Source: Microvirga sp. VF16
GTDB taxonomy: Bacteria > Pseudomonadota > Alphaproteobacteria > Rhizobiales > Beijerinckiaceae
Length of the DNA: 64,000 bases
NCBI RefSeq assembly: GCF_016864375.1
Contig: NZ_CP069356.1
Coordinates: forward strand, 992,001 to 1,056,000
Direction of reading: 5' to 3'
Part shown: in pieces, positions 35,284 to 44,183 of the stretch
How the letters are laid out: each line of letters opens with the position of its first letter
Numbering within the stretch: position 1 is the first letter of the stretch
The notes under the pieces: generated by a model
Database searches by the model: none
Seen by the model: the letters and a program-made list of their open reading frames with translations, nothing else
Told to the model about the DNA's origin: nothing
Translations under genes and position numbers: made by a program

Positions 35284-36343
35284 TGCTGCTGCACAGCATA
35301 AGTTAGTCTCAGGCTTGAAGTGATTGACATCGGATGATCGAGGTCGAAACGCAGATAGTGCTCGGTTCAAAACGTAGCGAAGAGCGGAGTCGATAAGTGC
35401 CCGATGCGGAAGTCCGAATAAGATCCACGTAACGCGCGGACAACCTAACACGCCTGCAAACCGGAACGATCAAAGAGCATAATGGTATTAAGACTGCACG
35501 GATAAGCGCATTTGGACGTTGCTCAGTGCTGACATTTCAACTTTGCGCCTACACGCACAGGACTGGTAACAAACATTATGGAACTAGCTGTAGGATATTT
35601 CGTCATGTCAACGACGTCATCCACGTACTATCCCGGGGTGTTCGTCGCTCGCCGTAGAAGTCGTTAGCTTCATCTATCCACGACAGTGTCAAAGCGCTCA
35701 CACTCTCCAGCGGCAGAGTCGTTTGGATCGCCTACAACTGCCATGCCATTGTGACTCAATTACCCAAACCTCCGTCATCTATCCCGCAATGATGCGAAGG
35801 ACCGCGCCTTCTAGGCTTGGCCGGGATTACGGCTGAGGCAACTGTCCAGCCAAGGCAAGCCTTGCGCGGCGAATTCGTCATGACCGCACAGATCCATAGC
35901 CTGCCCGTTTGTCGCACCCGGGTTGCGCTGGTGCTGCACTGCACCATCTGGCGATAAACTGAGCTATGCCGGTGGAGGCGAAACATTGTTTGAGCGATTG
36001 TTGAAGTCCGCGTCGCCAAGGGCGGAGTCGCCAAGGGCGGATGCTGTCGATATTGGCTTGGTTGCCACCGCCATGACCGCCGTCGCCACCGCTATTCTAA
36101 TCTGCAGCCAGTTGCCGTAGGCGGCACATTGGGCCGGAGGCCGAGATGAAAGGAACCGGCTTTCCTTGGACTAAGGCCGTCTGACAGGCCGCGGGTGTTA
36201 TGCCCAAAAAGCATAGCCGTATTCCGTCAAAAGCCGCTCCTCATGGCCAAGCTGTACTACTATATGCTGCAGTGCAGCAAGTGCAGTGAGGACTCCGAGG
36301 CTCAAGCTCTGCTGCGCGAGTTCAGGGGCAGAAAGTGACGTGG
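35284..36343. other. long gene-poor stretch with a repeat copy
   Basis: No firm gene. 35531-35580 is a copy of the 51-bp repeat found before the tyrosine recombinase. A 15-bp tandem repeat (GTCGCCAAGGGCGGA twice) lies at about 36011-36040. A short frame at 36243 is described separately. Confidence 0.4.
36243..36338 (+). CDS. possible 31-residue Cys-containing peptide
   Basis: The frame reads MAKLYYYMLQCSKCSEDSEA and 11 more residues. The CSKC pair suggests a tiny metal-binding peptide. The ribosome site is weak and the frame ends next to an IS6-type end, so it may be chance or a truncated gene. Confidence 0.2.
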   Translation: MAKLYYYMLQCSKCSEDSEAQALLREFRGRK

Positions 36344-36463
36344 GGCTTGTCACGTTAACTGTCGTTGGACGCGATGAGATTTAGCTGGAGACATAAGTGT
36401 TCAAGCGGCAACGCTGGCTGCAGCGTTCCACGCTGCCATGGCGCTAAGCTGGTGACAATGGAT
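36344..36463 (-). mobile_element. IS6-family remnant (3' end with terminal repeat)
   Basis: GGCTTGTCACGTTAACT (36344-36360) resembles the terminal repeat of the IS6-type element at 49845. The minus-strand frame ends LSAMAAWNAAASVAA, like the LNAMAEWRAVANVAA end of that element's transposase. Only about 120 bp are left, fused to the IS481 fragment. Confidence 0.65.
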
Positions 36464-36877
36464 TGTGTTTAGTCCCGGCATTTGGTGGAGCGGGTCGAGC
36501 CTGAAGCGTCCGGGCTCGGTTGTCCAGATTTTGCAGATATACTCATAGGGGGTGAGGCCGCGCAGGGTCTTGAGCCTTCGGGCGAAGTTGTAGGCGGTCA
36601 GGAAGTCACCCAAGTGGCCTCGCAGCTGGTCATGAGTATCGTAGTAGTAGCGCCTGACGGTTGCCTCTTTGAGGGTCCGGTTCATCCGCTCAACCTGCCC
36701 ATTCGTCCAGGGATGACGCGGCTTGGTCAGGCGATGATCAATGTCATTCTGGGCACAGGCGAGTTCGAAGGAATGAGCGCGGAAGATCTCGCCTCGTTCC
36801 ATGGCTTCTTTGATCAGAGGGGCTGCCGAACTGGTGTTGCCGGGACTAGTGAAGTGGGTGCCGTTGTCGGTCAATAC
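36464..36877 (-). pseudogene. IS481 family transposase fragment
   Basis: The C-terminal part of an integrase-core transposase is left: SVLTDNGTHF with the second D, WTNGQVERMNRTLKEATVRR with the E, and LKTLRGLTPYEYICK to DPLHQMPGLNT, the usual IS481 ending. The 5' end is cut by the IS6 element at 36878. The stop codon has been lost to fusion with the IS6 remnant. Confidence 0.75.
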
Positions 36878-37716
36878 GGATCTGTTGCAAACCCAGATAA
36901 AGGTCAAGAGACTGCCGGGAATGATCCCAGGTTAGGCCGCAGCGCTGAAGAGAGCCGCAATGAAATCACGCTGAGCCCGCATGTCGTTTGCTGGTGCGAT
37001 CGCGACCTGGCCCTTGCGGGTCATCGCCATAGCCTCGTAACCCACCACCGTCCGTGAGGCTGTCACGAAACTCTTGAAACCCAGCCCAGGACGAACCAAC
37101 CGCTTGATGCGCCGGTGATCCTGCTCGACGATGTTATTCAGGACCTTCACCTGCCGGAGTTTGGCGAAACGCCAGAGTTCCCCATCCCGCTTCATGGCTT
37201 TCGCCGCGATGGGGTAAGCCGCATTCTTGTCGACCGTGATCGTCCGCGGATTGACCGAATGCGACTGCCTCAAAGCCTTCCGGAAAAACCGCCGTGCGGC
37301 CGCGGCATCCCGTTTGGGTGAGAGCAGAAAGTCGATGGTCTGCCCGCTCGCATCGACAGCGCGGTACAGATACACCCACTCACCCTTCACCCGAATATAA
37401 GTCTCATCCACGCGCCAAGAGCCGCTCGTCATGCGCAGATGGGGACGGATACGTTTGTCGAGCTCGGGTGCATAAGCCTGGATCCACCGGAACAAGGTCG
37501 TATGGTCCGCTTGGATCCCACGATCCGCAAGCATGCGTTCCAGGTCACGATAGCTGATCGGGAACTGCAGGTACCAACGCACCGCCCACAGAATGATCTC
37601 CGCCGTGAAGTGCCGCCCCTTGAACGGGTTCTTGTTATTCTGCTTCACCGCCAGCCCCTCTCAACACCTTCGTGTCGTAGCTCAGGCGGAGCAAGCTTCA
37701 AAGCTGCAACAGAACC
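36878..37716 (-). mobile_element. IS6-family element (IS26-like ends)
   Basis: The left end GGATCTGTTGCAAA at 36878 and the right end, in reverse complement GGTTCTGTTGCAGC from 37716, are IS6/IS26-type terminal repeats. The 839-bp element contains one intact transposase gene. The 8-bp flanks do not match, so it was probably joined by a deletion or recombination rather than simple insertion. Confidence 0.8.
36932..37648 (-). CDS. IS6 family transposase
   Basis: This 238-residue DDE transposase reads KNPFKGRHFTAEIILWAVRW, WIQAYAPELDKRIRPHLRMT, WRVDETYIRVKGEWVYLYRA (first D), TITVDKNAAYP (second D) and LNNIVEQDHRRIKRLVRPGL (E). Length and motifs are normal for IS6. It appears intact. Confidence 0.93.
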   Translation of the reverse strand: MKQNNKNPFKGRHFTAEIILWAVRWYLQFPISYRDLERMLADRGIQADHTTLFRWIQAYAPELDKRIRPHLRMTSGSWRVDETYIRVKGEWVYLYRAVDASGQTIDFLLSPKRDAAAARRFFRKALRQSHSVNPRTITVDKNAAYPIAAKAMKRDGELWRFAKLRQVKVLNNIVEQDHRRIKRLVRPGLGFKSFVTASRTVVGYEAMAMTRKGQVAIAPANDMRAQRDFIAALFSAAA

Positions 37717-37770
37717 GCCGCCGGTTGCACCAAGGAGCCCAAGCGCCTGACGGCGGTTTATCGTCATCAT
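37717..37770 (-). pseudogene. N-terminal Tat signal fragment cut by the IS6 element
   Basis: Behind a GGGGA site the minus strand reads MMTINRRQALGLLGATGG, a twin-arginine signal peptide. The reading frame then runs straight into the IS6 end at 37716. The rest of the gene is not found on the other side of the element, so it was probably lost in an IS6-mediated deletion. Confidence 0.55.
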
Positions 37771-38310
37771 TCAAATCCCCTTGTTTAGACGCTTCAGCAT
37801 GAGCCGGTCGAATACCTCGGGCGCGGCTTGGAAGGCGGATGGAAGGACGAAAACGCCACCACACCGCGACGGCCGAGGTACTAGCCCTGACATGCAAAGG
37901 TTGGATGATGATCAGATGATGGTTTGATGACACCCCAATCGGCCGACGTCGTCGCAGGTCTCACCGTGTAGATTGTGCTCGGCGCCAACGGGTCTCATGT
38001 GATCGGAGGCCAGACGAGCGCGTTGGCATGACTCTCTGCAGTTTAAGCGGAACAGAGATTTAAGGATTCGCTCTGCTGCGTCTGCTCAAGACGTATGCTT
38101 CCTGATTGATATCATATAGCCGCGTTCCGAATATCGAGGAGAGAATGAGGTACTATGGAACGGTATGGGAGCCGGTCGCCTGCAAAGGCCTCAACTATAA
38201 GGAGCGAGGTTGCGCTACGCCTCGATTGGCTGGGCGACTTCATCGGTTCTGCGATGCCGAGCTATCCAAACACCCGAAGGTCCTGCAGTTCGAAATCTGC
38301 CTGCTCGGCA
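37771..38310. other. gene-free stretch between the IS6 element and phnN
   Basis: Short frames only. No family resemblance and no clear regulatory structure seen. Confidence 0.35.
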
Positions 38311-38859
38311 TCAGATCGATGATGAGCTGAGTATCTTGGTCAATTGATCCTTGGCGACATCAATTGGGCCGGAGTTGTCGATCCGCACGTAACTGCATGC
38401 CGCGTGTGGTAGGTGAAAATCGACCGATCGTGCGATGCGCCGTTTCGCTTCTTCTGCACTCTCTCGACCCCGAGCCACGATGCGCTTGAGCAGGATCTCC
38501 GGATCGGCCGTAATCTCGACGACAGCAACCCGGCCGAACGTTCGCACTGCCTCGTTAAGAGCAGCACGGGATACATTAGCGACGACCGTGTTGCCTCGAT
38601 CAATTGCATCAAGTGCTGACTGAGGAAGTCCATAGAAGAGCCCGTGTGCCCCCCAACTCAAACAGAACATGCCGGCAGCACGTCCTGCTTCAAACGCTTC
38701 CGAGGTCATCGTATCATGATCTTCGGTGATGCCGTCTGACAAACGGGTAATGACTCGGCGCACGAAGATGATGTCAGGCTGATCGCGCACCGCTTCTGCA
38801 ACGGCTCGGATAACCGTATCCTTGCCTGCCCCGCTGGGGCCGACGATCGCAACGAGCAT
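38311..38859 (-). CDS. phnN: ribose 1,5-bisphosphate phosphokinase PhnN
   Basis: PhnN makes phosphoribosyl pyrophosphate from ribose 1,5-bisphosphate, the last step after C-P lyase. The guanylate-kinase-like P-loop is VAIVGPSGAGKDTVIRAVAE. VRRVITRLSDG and FCLSWGAHGLFYGLP follow. ATG 38859 is chosen because the family begins right at the P-loop strand; an upstream extension would overlap phnM. It lies 4 bp after phnM and is the last gene of the phn cluster. 182 residues, normal. Confidence 0.92.
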   Translation of the reverse strand: MLVAIVGPSGAGKDTVIRAVAEAVRDQPDIIFVRRVITRLSDGITEDHDTMTSEAFEAGRAAGMFCLSWGAHGLFYGLPQSALDAIDRGNTVVANVSRAALNEAVRTFGRVAVVEITADPEILLKRIVARGRESAEEAKRRIARSVDFHLPHAACSYVRIDNSGPIDVAKDQLTKILSSSSI

Positions 38860-38863
38860 TCCC

Positions 38864-40003
38864 TTACGCAACGCGGACCCCCTCGCGCCAGACCGAGTAA
38901 ACCCGGGGCGGCCGACCGCTGGTGGCCTGGACACGCACCAGATCGGCACGCCGCCCAATTTCGATGCGGCCGCGATCTGACAGGCCCGCGGCATCGGCCG
39001 GATTGGCTGAGATCAGGCGTATTGCGTGGGGCAGGCTGATGTCGGCCCGCTCGGCGAGAAGAAAGGCCGCCTGGACGAGACTAAACGGCACATAATCTGA
39101 GGACAGGATGTCGAGCGCGCCGGCATGCAGGAGGTCAATGGCCGATACATTGCCCGAGTGAGAGCCGCCTCGCACAACATTCGGCGCGCCCATGAGCACA
39201 TGCAGTCCCGCATCGCGCGATAATGTTGCGGCTTCGATCGTGGTCGGGAATTCTGCCAGGGCAACCCCGAGCGAGACGCTCTCCTCCACATGCTCGCGCG
39301 TCGCATCGTCATGGGACGCGATCGAAATGCCAGCCGCGCGGCAGCGATCGGCGAGGAGCCGGCGGTTGCGCTCGGAATTGGCCGCCGATTCCGCAATACG
39401 TCTCTCACTATAGGCGGTGAATTCGATGTCGCTGAGCTTCTTCTTGCCCTGATAATAGATACGGTAGACTTCCAGGCTGACAAATTGCCTCTGCCCGGGT
39501 GCGTGATCCATCAGCGAGGCAAGACGAACCTGCTTGTTGCCTCGAAGCTCGTCGAAATGATCCACCACGTCAGACACCGAAACTTCACAACGCAGGTGGA
39601 TGAAGTGCTCTGCACGTAAGCGCCCATCGGCACTCGCCGACGCGATGGCGTCTGCCATGGCCGACATCTCTTGCGAACCGAACTCGGTATCACCCTCTAA
39701 GCCGACCCGAAGTGCGTCAAAGACGGTCGTTATACCTGACGTTGCAATCTGACCGTCATGCGCCTGGAGTGCTGCATCCATGTTCCAGCGCACCTTTGGG
39801 CGTGGCTGCAAATGGGTCTCAAGGTGATCGGTGTGCAGCTCGACACAGCCTGGGATCAGCACATCACCCGCGCAATCCTCGCCTGTCCTGCAGCTCCCAC
39901 TCGAGATATCGGCGATATCGCCATCTTGGATCTTAAGGGTACCTTCAACGATCTCGTCGGCAAGGACGATGCGTGCATTGGTGAAGATGAGTTCTCGGTT
40001 CAT
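38864..40003 (-). CDS. phnM: alpha-D-ribose 1-methylphosphonate 5-triphosphate diphosphatase PhnM
   Basis: This amidohydrolase-superfamily enzyme removes pyrophosphate from the triphosphate intermediate before PhnJ acts. Metal-binding motifs are visible: VELHTDHLETHLQPRPKVRW and a later ISIASHDDATREHVEES. SGNVSAIDLLHAGALDILSS and ADLVRVQATSGRPP are also family features. The 379-residue length is normal. It lies between the DUF1045 gene and phnN on the same strand. Confidence 0.95.
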   Translation of the reverse strand: MNRELIFTNARIVLADEIVEGTLKIQDGDIADISSGSCRTGEDCAGDVLIPGCVELHTDHLETHLQPRPKVRWNMDAALQAHDGQIATSGITTVFDALRVGLEGDTEFGSQEMSAMADAIASASADGRLRAEHFIHLRCEVSVSDVVDHFDELRGNKQVRLASLMDHAPGQRQFVSLEVYRIYYQGKKKLSDIEFTAYSERRIAESAANSERNRRLLADRCRAAGISIASHDDATREHVEESVSLGVALAEFPTTIEAATLSRDAGLHVLMGAPNVVRGGSHSGNVSAIDLLHAGALDILSSDYVPFSLVQAAFLLAERADISLPHAIRLISANPADAAGLSDRGRIEIGRRADLVRVQATSGRPPRVYSVWREGVRVA

Positions 40004-40014
40004 GGCTCTATGAC

Positions 40015-40698
40015 TTAGGATGGCATGCCGCCCTGAAGCGGCTGGCGCGAATGAACATGGAAGGGTGCACCCGGTTTCCGCTCGACGAACAGCGCGAGCG
40101 CGTCAATGACAACAGGGGTCTCGAGCACGGGATTGAACTGGGAGTGCAGCCGCTTTTCGACCCGGGCTGCCTCATCCTCGTCCACAATCGAGTTGGTCAG
40201 CGTCATGTGGAAGCGAAAGTCCGGACCCACGTGTGGATAGCCCCATCGCGACAGGTTCGCCTGCTGGCGCTCCGACAGACTTTGCGGATCGCGCCGAGCC
40301 AGCTCCTGCTCGGTCAGCGGAGCCCGGAATGGTTCAAAGGCCATGCGAATGGCCTCCTCAGCTTCAAGCAACAGCGGAAGCGTGGCCTGAATCGTGAGTG
40401 CAAAGAAGCTGTCCAGACGGGTAATCGTAAGCCTTCCGAGAGAGAAAGACTGCATCCTTTGCCCGAATGCGGCTAGTGCCCGGTCGAGATCGTTGAGCGT
40501 CCTGCCATCGGCAAGCCGAAAGGGCGCCTTCAACGTTGCATGGAACCCATAACGTGCGGGCTCAGATACGAGCACGTCTATCTTTGGATTAGGGTCACGT
40601 ACCGGACGACGATCGAATGCGTCGCGTCCCAGCCACTCGGCTGCGCGTAAGGTCAGCGGGTGGTCCTTGGCCGGGGTGAAGTAGATTGCCGCCCGCAT
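40015..40698 (-). CDS. DUF1045 phosphonate metabolism protein (2H phosphoesterase-like)
   Basis: This 227-residue protein has two HxT motifs, YGFHATLKAPFRLADG and FRFHMTLTNSIVD, the signature of the 2H phosphoesterase superfamily. DUF1045 proteins are encoded in many C-P lyase clusters and may open a cyclic ribosyl phosphate, a role like that of PhnP, which is absent here. That role is inference from context. Its start overlaps the phnE stop by one base. Confidence 0.85.
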   Translation of the reverse strand: MRAAIYFTPAKDHPLTLRAAEWLGRDAFDRRPVRDPNPKIDVLVSEPARYGFHATLKAPFRLADGRTLNDLDRALAAFGQRMQSFSLGRLTITRLDSFFALTIQATLPLLLEAEEAIRMAFEPFRAPLTEQELARRDPQSLSERQQANLSRWGYPHVGPDFRFHMTLTNSIVDEDEAARVEKRLHSQFNPVLETPVVIDALALFVERKPGAPFHVHSRQPLQGGMPS

Positions 40699-41558
40699 CA
40701 GATCACCAGCCGGCGGAGAAGTTGCGAGATCAGATCCATGATCGTGACCGTGATCACGACGATGATCAGGATCGCTGATGCTTCGGGATAATAGAAGGCG
40801 CGTATCGACTCGAAGAGCACCTGGCCAATGCCGCCAGCACCGATGATGCCGAGAACAGTCGCGGACCGGACGTTCGATTCAAGCCGATAGAGCGAATACG
40901 AAATCCAGAGTGGCAGGACCTGCGGGATCACGCCATAAATCACCTGTTGGACGCGTGATGCGCCCGTCGTGCGGATGGCCTCCACGGGACGCGGGTCGAT
41001 CGCCTCAACCGCCTCGGAAAACAGCTTTGCCAGGATTCCGGTCGTGTGAATGAACAAAGCCATGACACCGGCAAACGGGCCGAGACCGACCGCCACGACG
41101 AACAGGACGGCAAAGACAACCTCATGGATGGCGCGAAAAAGATCCATGAGCCGCCGCACAGGTTGTAGGACCCACCACGGCACCATGTTATGCGAGGATA
41201 GAACTCCGAAGGGTATCGACAGCGCCACCGCGAGGAAGGTTCCCCAGAGCGCAATCTGGATCGTGACCAGCATCTCCTCGAGATAATGGCGCCAGCCGCT
41301 GAAATCGGGACGCAGGAATCCGGCCGCATATTCGGCCATGTTTCCGGAATCGGTAAAAAGATAGGTCCAGCGGCTTATTTCGGCCGGTCCCCAGCTCCAG
41401 GAGAGCGCTGCTACGAGCACGGCTAATAGGAACAGGTTTCGGCGTCCGCCGGATCCGTGCTCAGCTTTTGGCGATGAAGTGGCGCGATCCCCGATTGCCT
41501 TTACAAGCTTGAGGGCCGTAGGCCTGGGAGTCGATACTGTCTGGTCCATGCCGTTCAT
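40698..41558 (-). CDS. phnE: phosphonate ABC transporter permease PhnE
   Basis: This inner-membrane permease has about six transmembrane helices. It carries the EAA loop typical of PhnE: LFSEAVEAIDPRPVEAIRTT and GASRVQQVIYGVIPQVLPL. It pairs with PhnC and PhnD. The cytoplasmic N-terminus of about 40 residues is longer than the E. coli form. ATG 41558 is used rather than the TTG at 41561. A strong hairpin separates it from phnD. Confidence 0.95.
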   Translation of the reverse strand: MNGMDQTVSTPRPTALKLVKAIGDRATSSPKAEHGSGGRRNLFLLAVLVAALSWSWGPAEISRWTYLFTDSGNMAEYAAGFLRPDFSGWRHYLEEMLVTIQIALWGTFLAVALSIPFGVLSSHNMVPWWVLQPVRRLMDLFRAIHEVVFAVLFVVAVGLGPFAGVMALFIHTTGILAKLFSEAVEAIDPRPVEAIRTTGASRVQQVIYGVIPQVLPLWISYSLYRLESNVRSATVLGIIGAGGIGQVLFESIRAFYYPEASAILIIVVITVTIMDLISQLLRRLVI

Positions 41559-41584
41559 CAAGGCTCTATGTTCATTGATGGGGA

Positions 41585-41610
41585 GAAGTGGCCTGTACCC
41601 AGGCCACTTC
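41585..41610 (-). terminator. hairpin between phnD and phnE
   Basis: An 11-bp perfect stem (GAAGTGGCCTG/CAGGCCACTTC) with a 4-base loop lies 12 bp after the phnD stop. It has no T run, so it probably stabilises the phnD mRNA end or lowers phnE expression rather than fully terminating. Confidence 0.7.
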
Positions 41611-41622
41611 CTTTGGGGTGGC

Positions 41623-42612
41623 TCAGCCGGCGGCAGCCAGTTCCGCCTCGTACTTGGCCTTCTGCGCCTTCAGTTGGTCGAGCTTGGTCTTCTTGGCATC
41701 GACCGCGAGCGAAGCGTCGGCCTCGATCTGAGAAATCGATTTGGTCAGCTCCATGATGCGGATTGGCAGGAGCTGCCGGTCGGAAGAGGTGCGGAACGGG
41801 GCCCATTTCAGGCCAGCCAGCACGTTCTTCTCGGCAGCGATGTCACCTGTCGACTTGTCGGTGCCGTAGGTGAGAAAGAACTCGCGGATCTTGGTTTTCT
41901 GGGCCTCCGGAAGATCCTTACGCCACACGATCGGGTCGGAAGGGATCAGAGGCGAGCGCCAGATTTCGCGGATGTTCTCAAACGCCTTGGGTTGGTTCTT
42001 CTGAATCAGCGCCATGTTTTCAGTATTGTTGGTCGCCGCGTCGACCTGTTTGTTGGCGACCACCATCGCATTGGTCTCGTGGTTGGCGTTGGTGACGTTC
42101 TTGAAACAGGTTTTCGGGTCGATCCCCTTGGCGCTGAACACGAAAGTTATCGGGACCAGATAGCCGGAGGTCGAATTCGGGTCACCAAGGCCGAAGTTGA
42201 GGGACTTGTCGCACTTCAGGACATCGTCAACCGACTTGATGGAGGAGTCCTTGGGGACGATGATGACCGACCAGTAGCCGGGTTCGCCGCCGACCGGCAC
42301 GCTCTGCACGAAGACTTCGCCATTGGCGCGATCCACAGCTTCCATGGCGGATTTGTTGCCATACCAGGCCATCTGCACCTTACCAAAGCGCATGCCTTCG
42401 ATGATTCCGGCGTAGTCGGACGCAAAGAACGGCTTAACTTCGAGGCCGGTCTTCTTCTTCAGGTCGGCAAGCAGGGGCTCCCAGCTGGTCTTCAGGTTCT
42501 GCTGGGACTCGGTCGAGATGATGCCGAAGTTGATGACCTCTTGGGCCAGAGCGGCCGTCGACGTCGTGCAGGCAAGCGACACCGTCGCTACCCATTTGAG
42601 CATCGCGTTCAT
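41623..42612 (-). CDS. phnD: phosphonate ABC transporter substrate-binding protein PhnD
   Basis: The periplasmic binder has a signal peptide (MLKWVATVSLACTTSTAALA). Typical PhnD features are INFGIISTESQQNLKTSWEP, VQMAWYGNKSAMEAVDRANG and LNFGLGDPNSTSGYLVP. The last is the phosphonate-binding STSGYLVP loop. 329 residues, normal. It lies between phnC and phnE. Confidence 0.95.
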   Translation of the reverse strand: MNAMLKWVATVSLACTTSTAALAQEVINFGIISTESQQNLKTSWEPLLADLKKKTGLEVKPFFASDYAGIIEGMRFGKVQMAWYGNKSAMEAVDRANGEVFVQSVPVGGEPGYWSVIIVPKDSSIKSVDDVLKCDKSLNFGLGDPNSTSGYLVPITFVFSAKGIDPKTCFKNVTNANHETNAMVVANKQVDAATNNTENMALIQKNQPKAFENIREIWRSPLIPSDPIVWRKDLPEAQKTKIREFFLTYGTDKSTGDIAAEKNVLAGLKWAPFRTSSDRQLLPIRIMELTKSISQIEADASLAVDAKKTKLDQLKAQKAKYEAELAAAG

Positions 42613-42639
42613 TCCAGATTCTCCGCTTATATCCTGGTT

Positions 42640-43479
42640 TCAGGCTAACATGTGCACTGGTTCGTGACCGCTCGACCGGGCTGGCCGAGGCGGCAGAGGT
42701 TCGGCCGGACTTTCCGGCAGAACCAGCTCTTCCGAAGCGTCGCCGTAAAGCTCCGCGAGGAAACTGTTGGAAAGAGACGTCGAAGGCCCGTCGTAAACAA
42801 CGCGCCCGTCGCGCATGGCGATTGTACGTTTGCAGTAGCGCCGCGCGTACTCAACTTGGTGCAGTGACACGAGGACCGTAATATGGTCCTGTGTATTAAT
42901 ATCGGCTAGCACGTCCATCACGCGTCGTGCGGAGGACGGATCCAGCGCAGATATCGGCTCGTCGGCAATCAGGATTTCAGCCTCCTGCACCAGGGTCCGC
43001 GCGATGGCGGCACGCTGCTGTTGGCCGCCCGAAAGAGTTGATGAGCGCTGGGTTGCCACGTGGGGAATACCGACGCGGGCCAGGGCGTTCTCAGCCTTCT
43101 CTTTCTCGAACCGGTTGAACAGGCCGAGTGTGCCGCGCCAGCGGGGAACCCGTCCTAGGTTGCCGATGAGCACATTGGTCAGGACGGACAGGCGGCCCAC
43201 AAGATTGAACTGCTGGAAGATGACCGCCACATGGCCGGCGGGCCGCCCACGCATCAACCGTCCCGCCATCTGTGATACCTGCCCGAGAACCACGACCCTG
43301 CCAGATTCGCCATCGCCTGCTTCAAGTCCAGCGATATGGCGGATGAGGGTGCTCTTGCCGGAACCTGAGGCGCCGATCAGTGCAACCATCTCGCCACGCT
43401 GGACTTCGATGCTGACATTGTCGAGCGCCCGGGTCTTTCCGTAACGCTTCGAGAGGCTAGAAACGCTGATTGCAGCCAT
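42640..43479 (-). CDS. phnC: phosphonate ABC transporter ATP-binding protein PhnC
   Basis: This ATPase energises the PhnDE transporter. Walker A is LIGASGSGKSTLIRHIAG, the signature is STLSGGQQQRAAIARTL, and Walker B is ILIADEPISALDP, followed by the H-loop VSLHQVEYA. Start is set at MAAISVSSLSKRYGK (43479); ATGs at 43488 and 43485 are alternatives. The C-terminal tail after about residue 250 is longer than usual and proline-rich. Confidence 0.95.
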   Translation of the reverse strand: MAAISVSSLSKRYGKTRALDNVSIEVQRGEMVALIGASGSGKSTLIRHIAGLEAGDGESGRVVVLGQVSQMAGRLMRGRPAGHVAVIFQQFNLVGRLSVLTNVLIGNLGRVPRWRGTLGLFNRFEKEKAENALARVGIPHVATQRSSTLSGGQQQRAAIARTLVQEAEILIADEPISALDPSSARRVMDVLADINTQDHITVLVSLHQVEYARRYCKRTIAMRDGRVVYDGPSTSLSNSFLAELYGDASEELVLPESPAEPLPPRPARSSGHEPVHMLA

Positions 43480-43508
43480 ATGCATCATTCCCGTTTGTCT
43501 AAACCTAC

Positions 43509-44183
43509 TTAGCCAGGGTAACTCGATGGCGACAGTTCAATGTCAGTTTGATGAAGGTTTGGCGTCAGCGCCTCATAGCGTTCCACAAAAGCCTCTGCCG
43601 TAAGCCTTCGGAAATCATTGAGCGCTGAAAAAAGTTTGCCGTGCGGCCACTCCCACCAGGCCAGGCGATCCATCCGCTGCCCGATCTCAGGGGTGAATCG
43701 CTCCCGGATGAGACGGGCCGGAACGCCTCCTACGATGGTGTAGGGCGCCACATCGCGTGAGACGACGGCTCCTGCGCCAACAACAGCGCCGTTGCCGATG
43801 GTGATGCCAGGCAGGATTGTCGCTCCATGGCCGATCCAGACATCATGGCCGATCGTCACCGGTTGGGAGCGGCGCCATCCGAAGAAGTCCTCTTCGTCTC
43901 CGGCTCCGTCGAAATAGTCGCCCGCGCGATAGGTGAAGTGATGCAGCGTGGCGCGCCAAGTGGGATGATTGGTGGCATTGATCCGCACGGCGGCCGCGAT
44001 GTTGGCAAATTTGCCTATCTTGGCACACCAGATGGCGCAATCCTGCATGATGTAAGAGTAGTCTCCCAGCACCGTCTCGGTTACGCGTGAACGCGCTTCG
44101 ACCTCGACAAAGCGGCCGAGCGTGCACTGCTCGACTTCGGCCGTCAGGTGAATGAGCGGCCTATGCTCATTGAGCTTGGGCAT
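43509..44183 (-). CDS. hexapeptide-repeat transferase of phosphonate clusters
   Basis: This 224-residue left-handed beta-helix protein has hexapeptide repeats: VTETVLGDYSYIMQDCAIWC, IGHDVWIGHGATILPGITIG, NGAVVGAGAVVSRDVAPYTI. It resembles xenobiotic acetyltransferases, with the catalytic H probably in INATNHPTW. Members in phn operons are thought to acetylate aminoalkylphosphonates, but this is not proven. It overlaps the phnL stop by one base. Confidence 0.88.
   Translation of the reverse strand: MPKLNEHRPLIHLTAEVEQCTLGRFVEVEARSRVTETVLGDYSYIMQDCAIWCAKIGKFANIAAAVRINATNHPTWRATLHHFTYRAGDYFDGAGDEEDFFGWRRSQPVTIGHDVWIGHGATILPGITIGNGAVVGAGAVVSRDVAPYTIVGGVPARLIRERFTPEIGQRMDRLAWWEWPHGKLFSALNDFRRLTAEAFVERYEALTPNLHQTDIELSPSSYPG

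Noticed and set aside
35756..36034. Minus-strand frame of 92 residues
   Set aside because: No ribosome site or domain, and its composition resembles non-coding sequence.
36003..36045. CRISPR-like or satellite repeat
   Set aside because: Only two 15-bp copies in direct tandem, without spacers.
41479..42648. Long plus-strand frame of 389 residues
   Set aside because: It is antisense to phnD and has no family resemblance.
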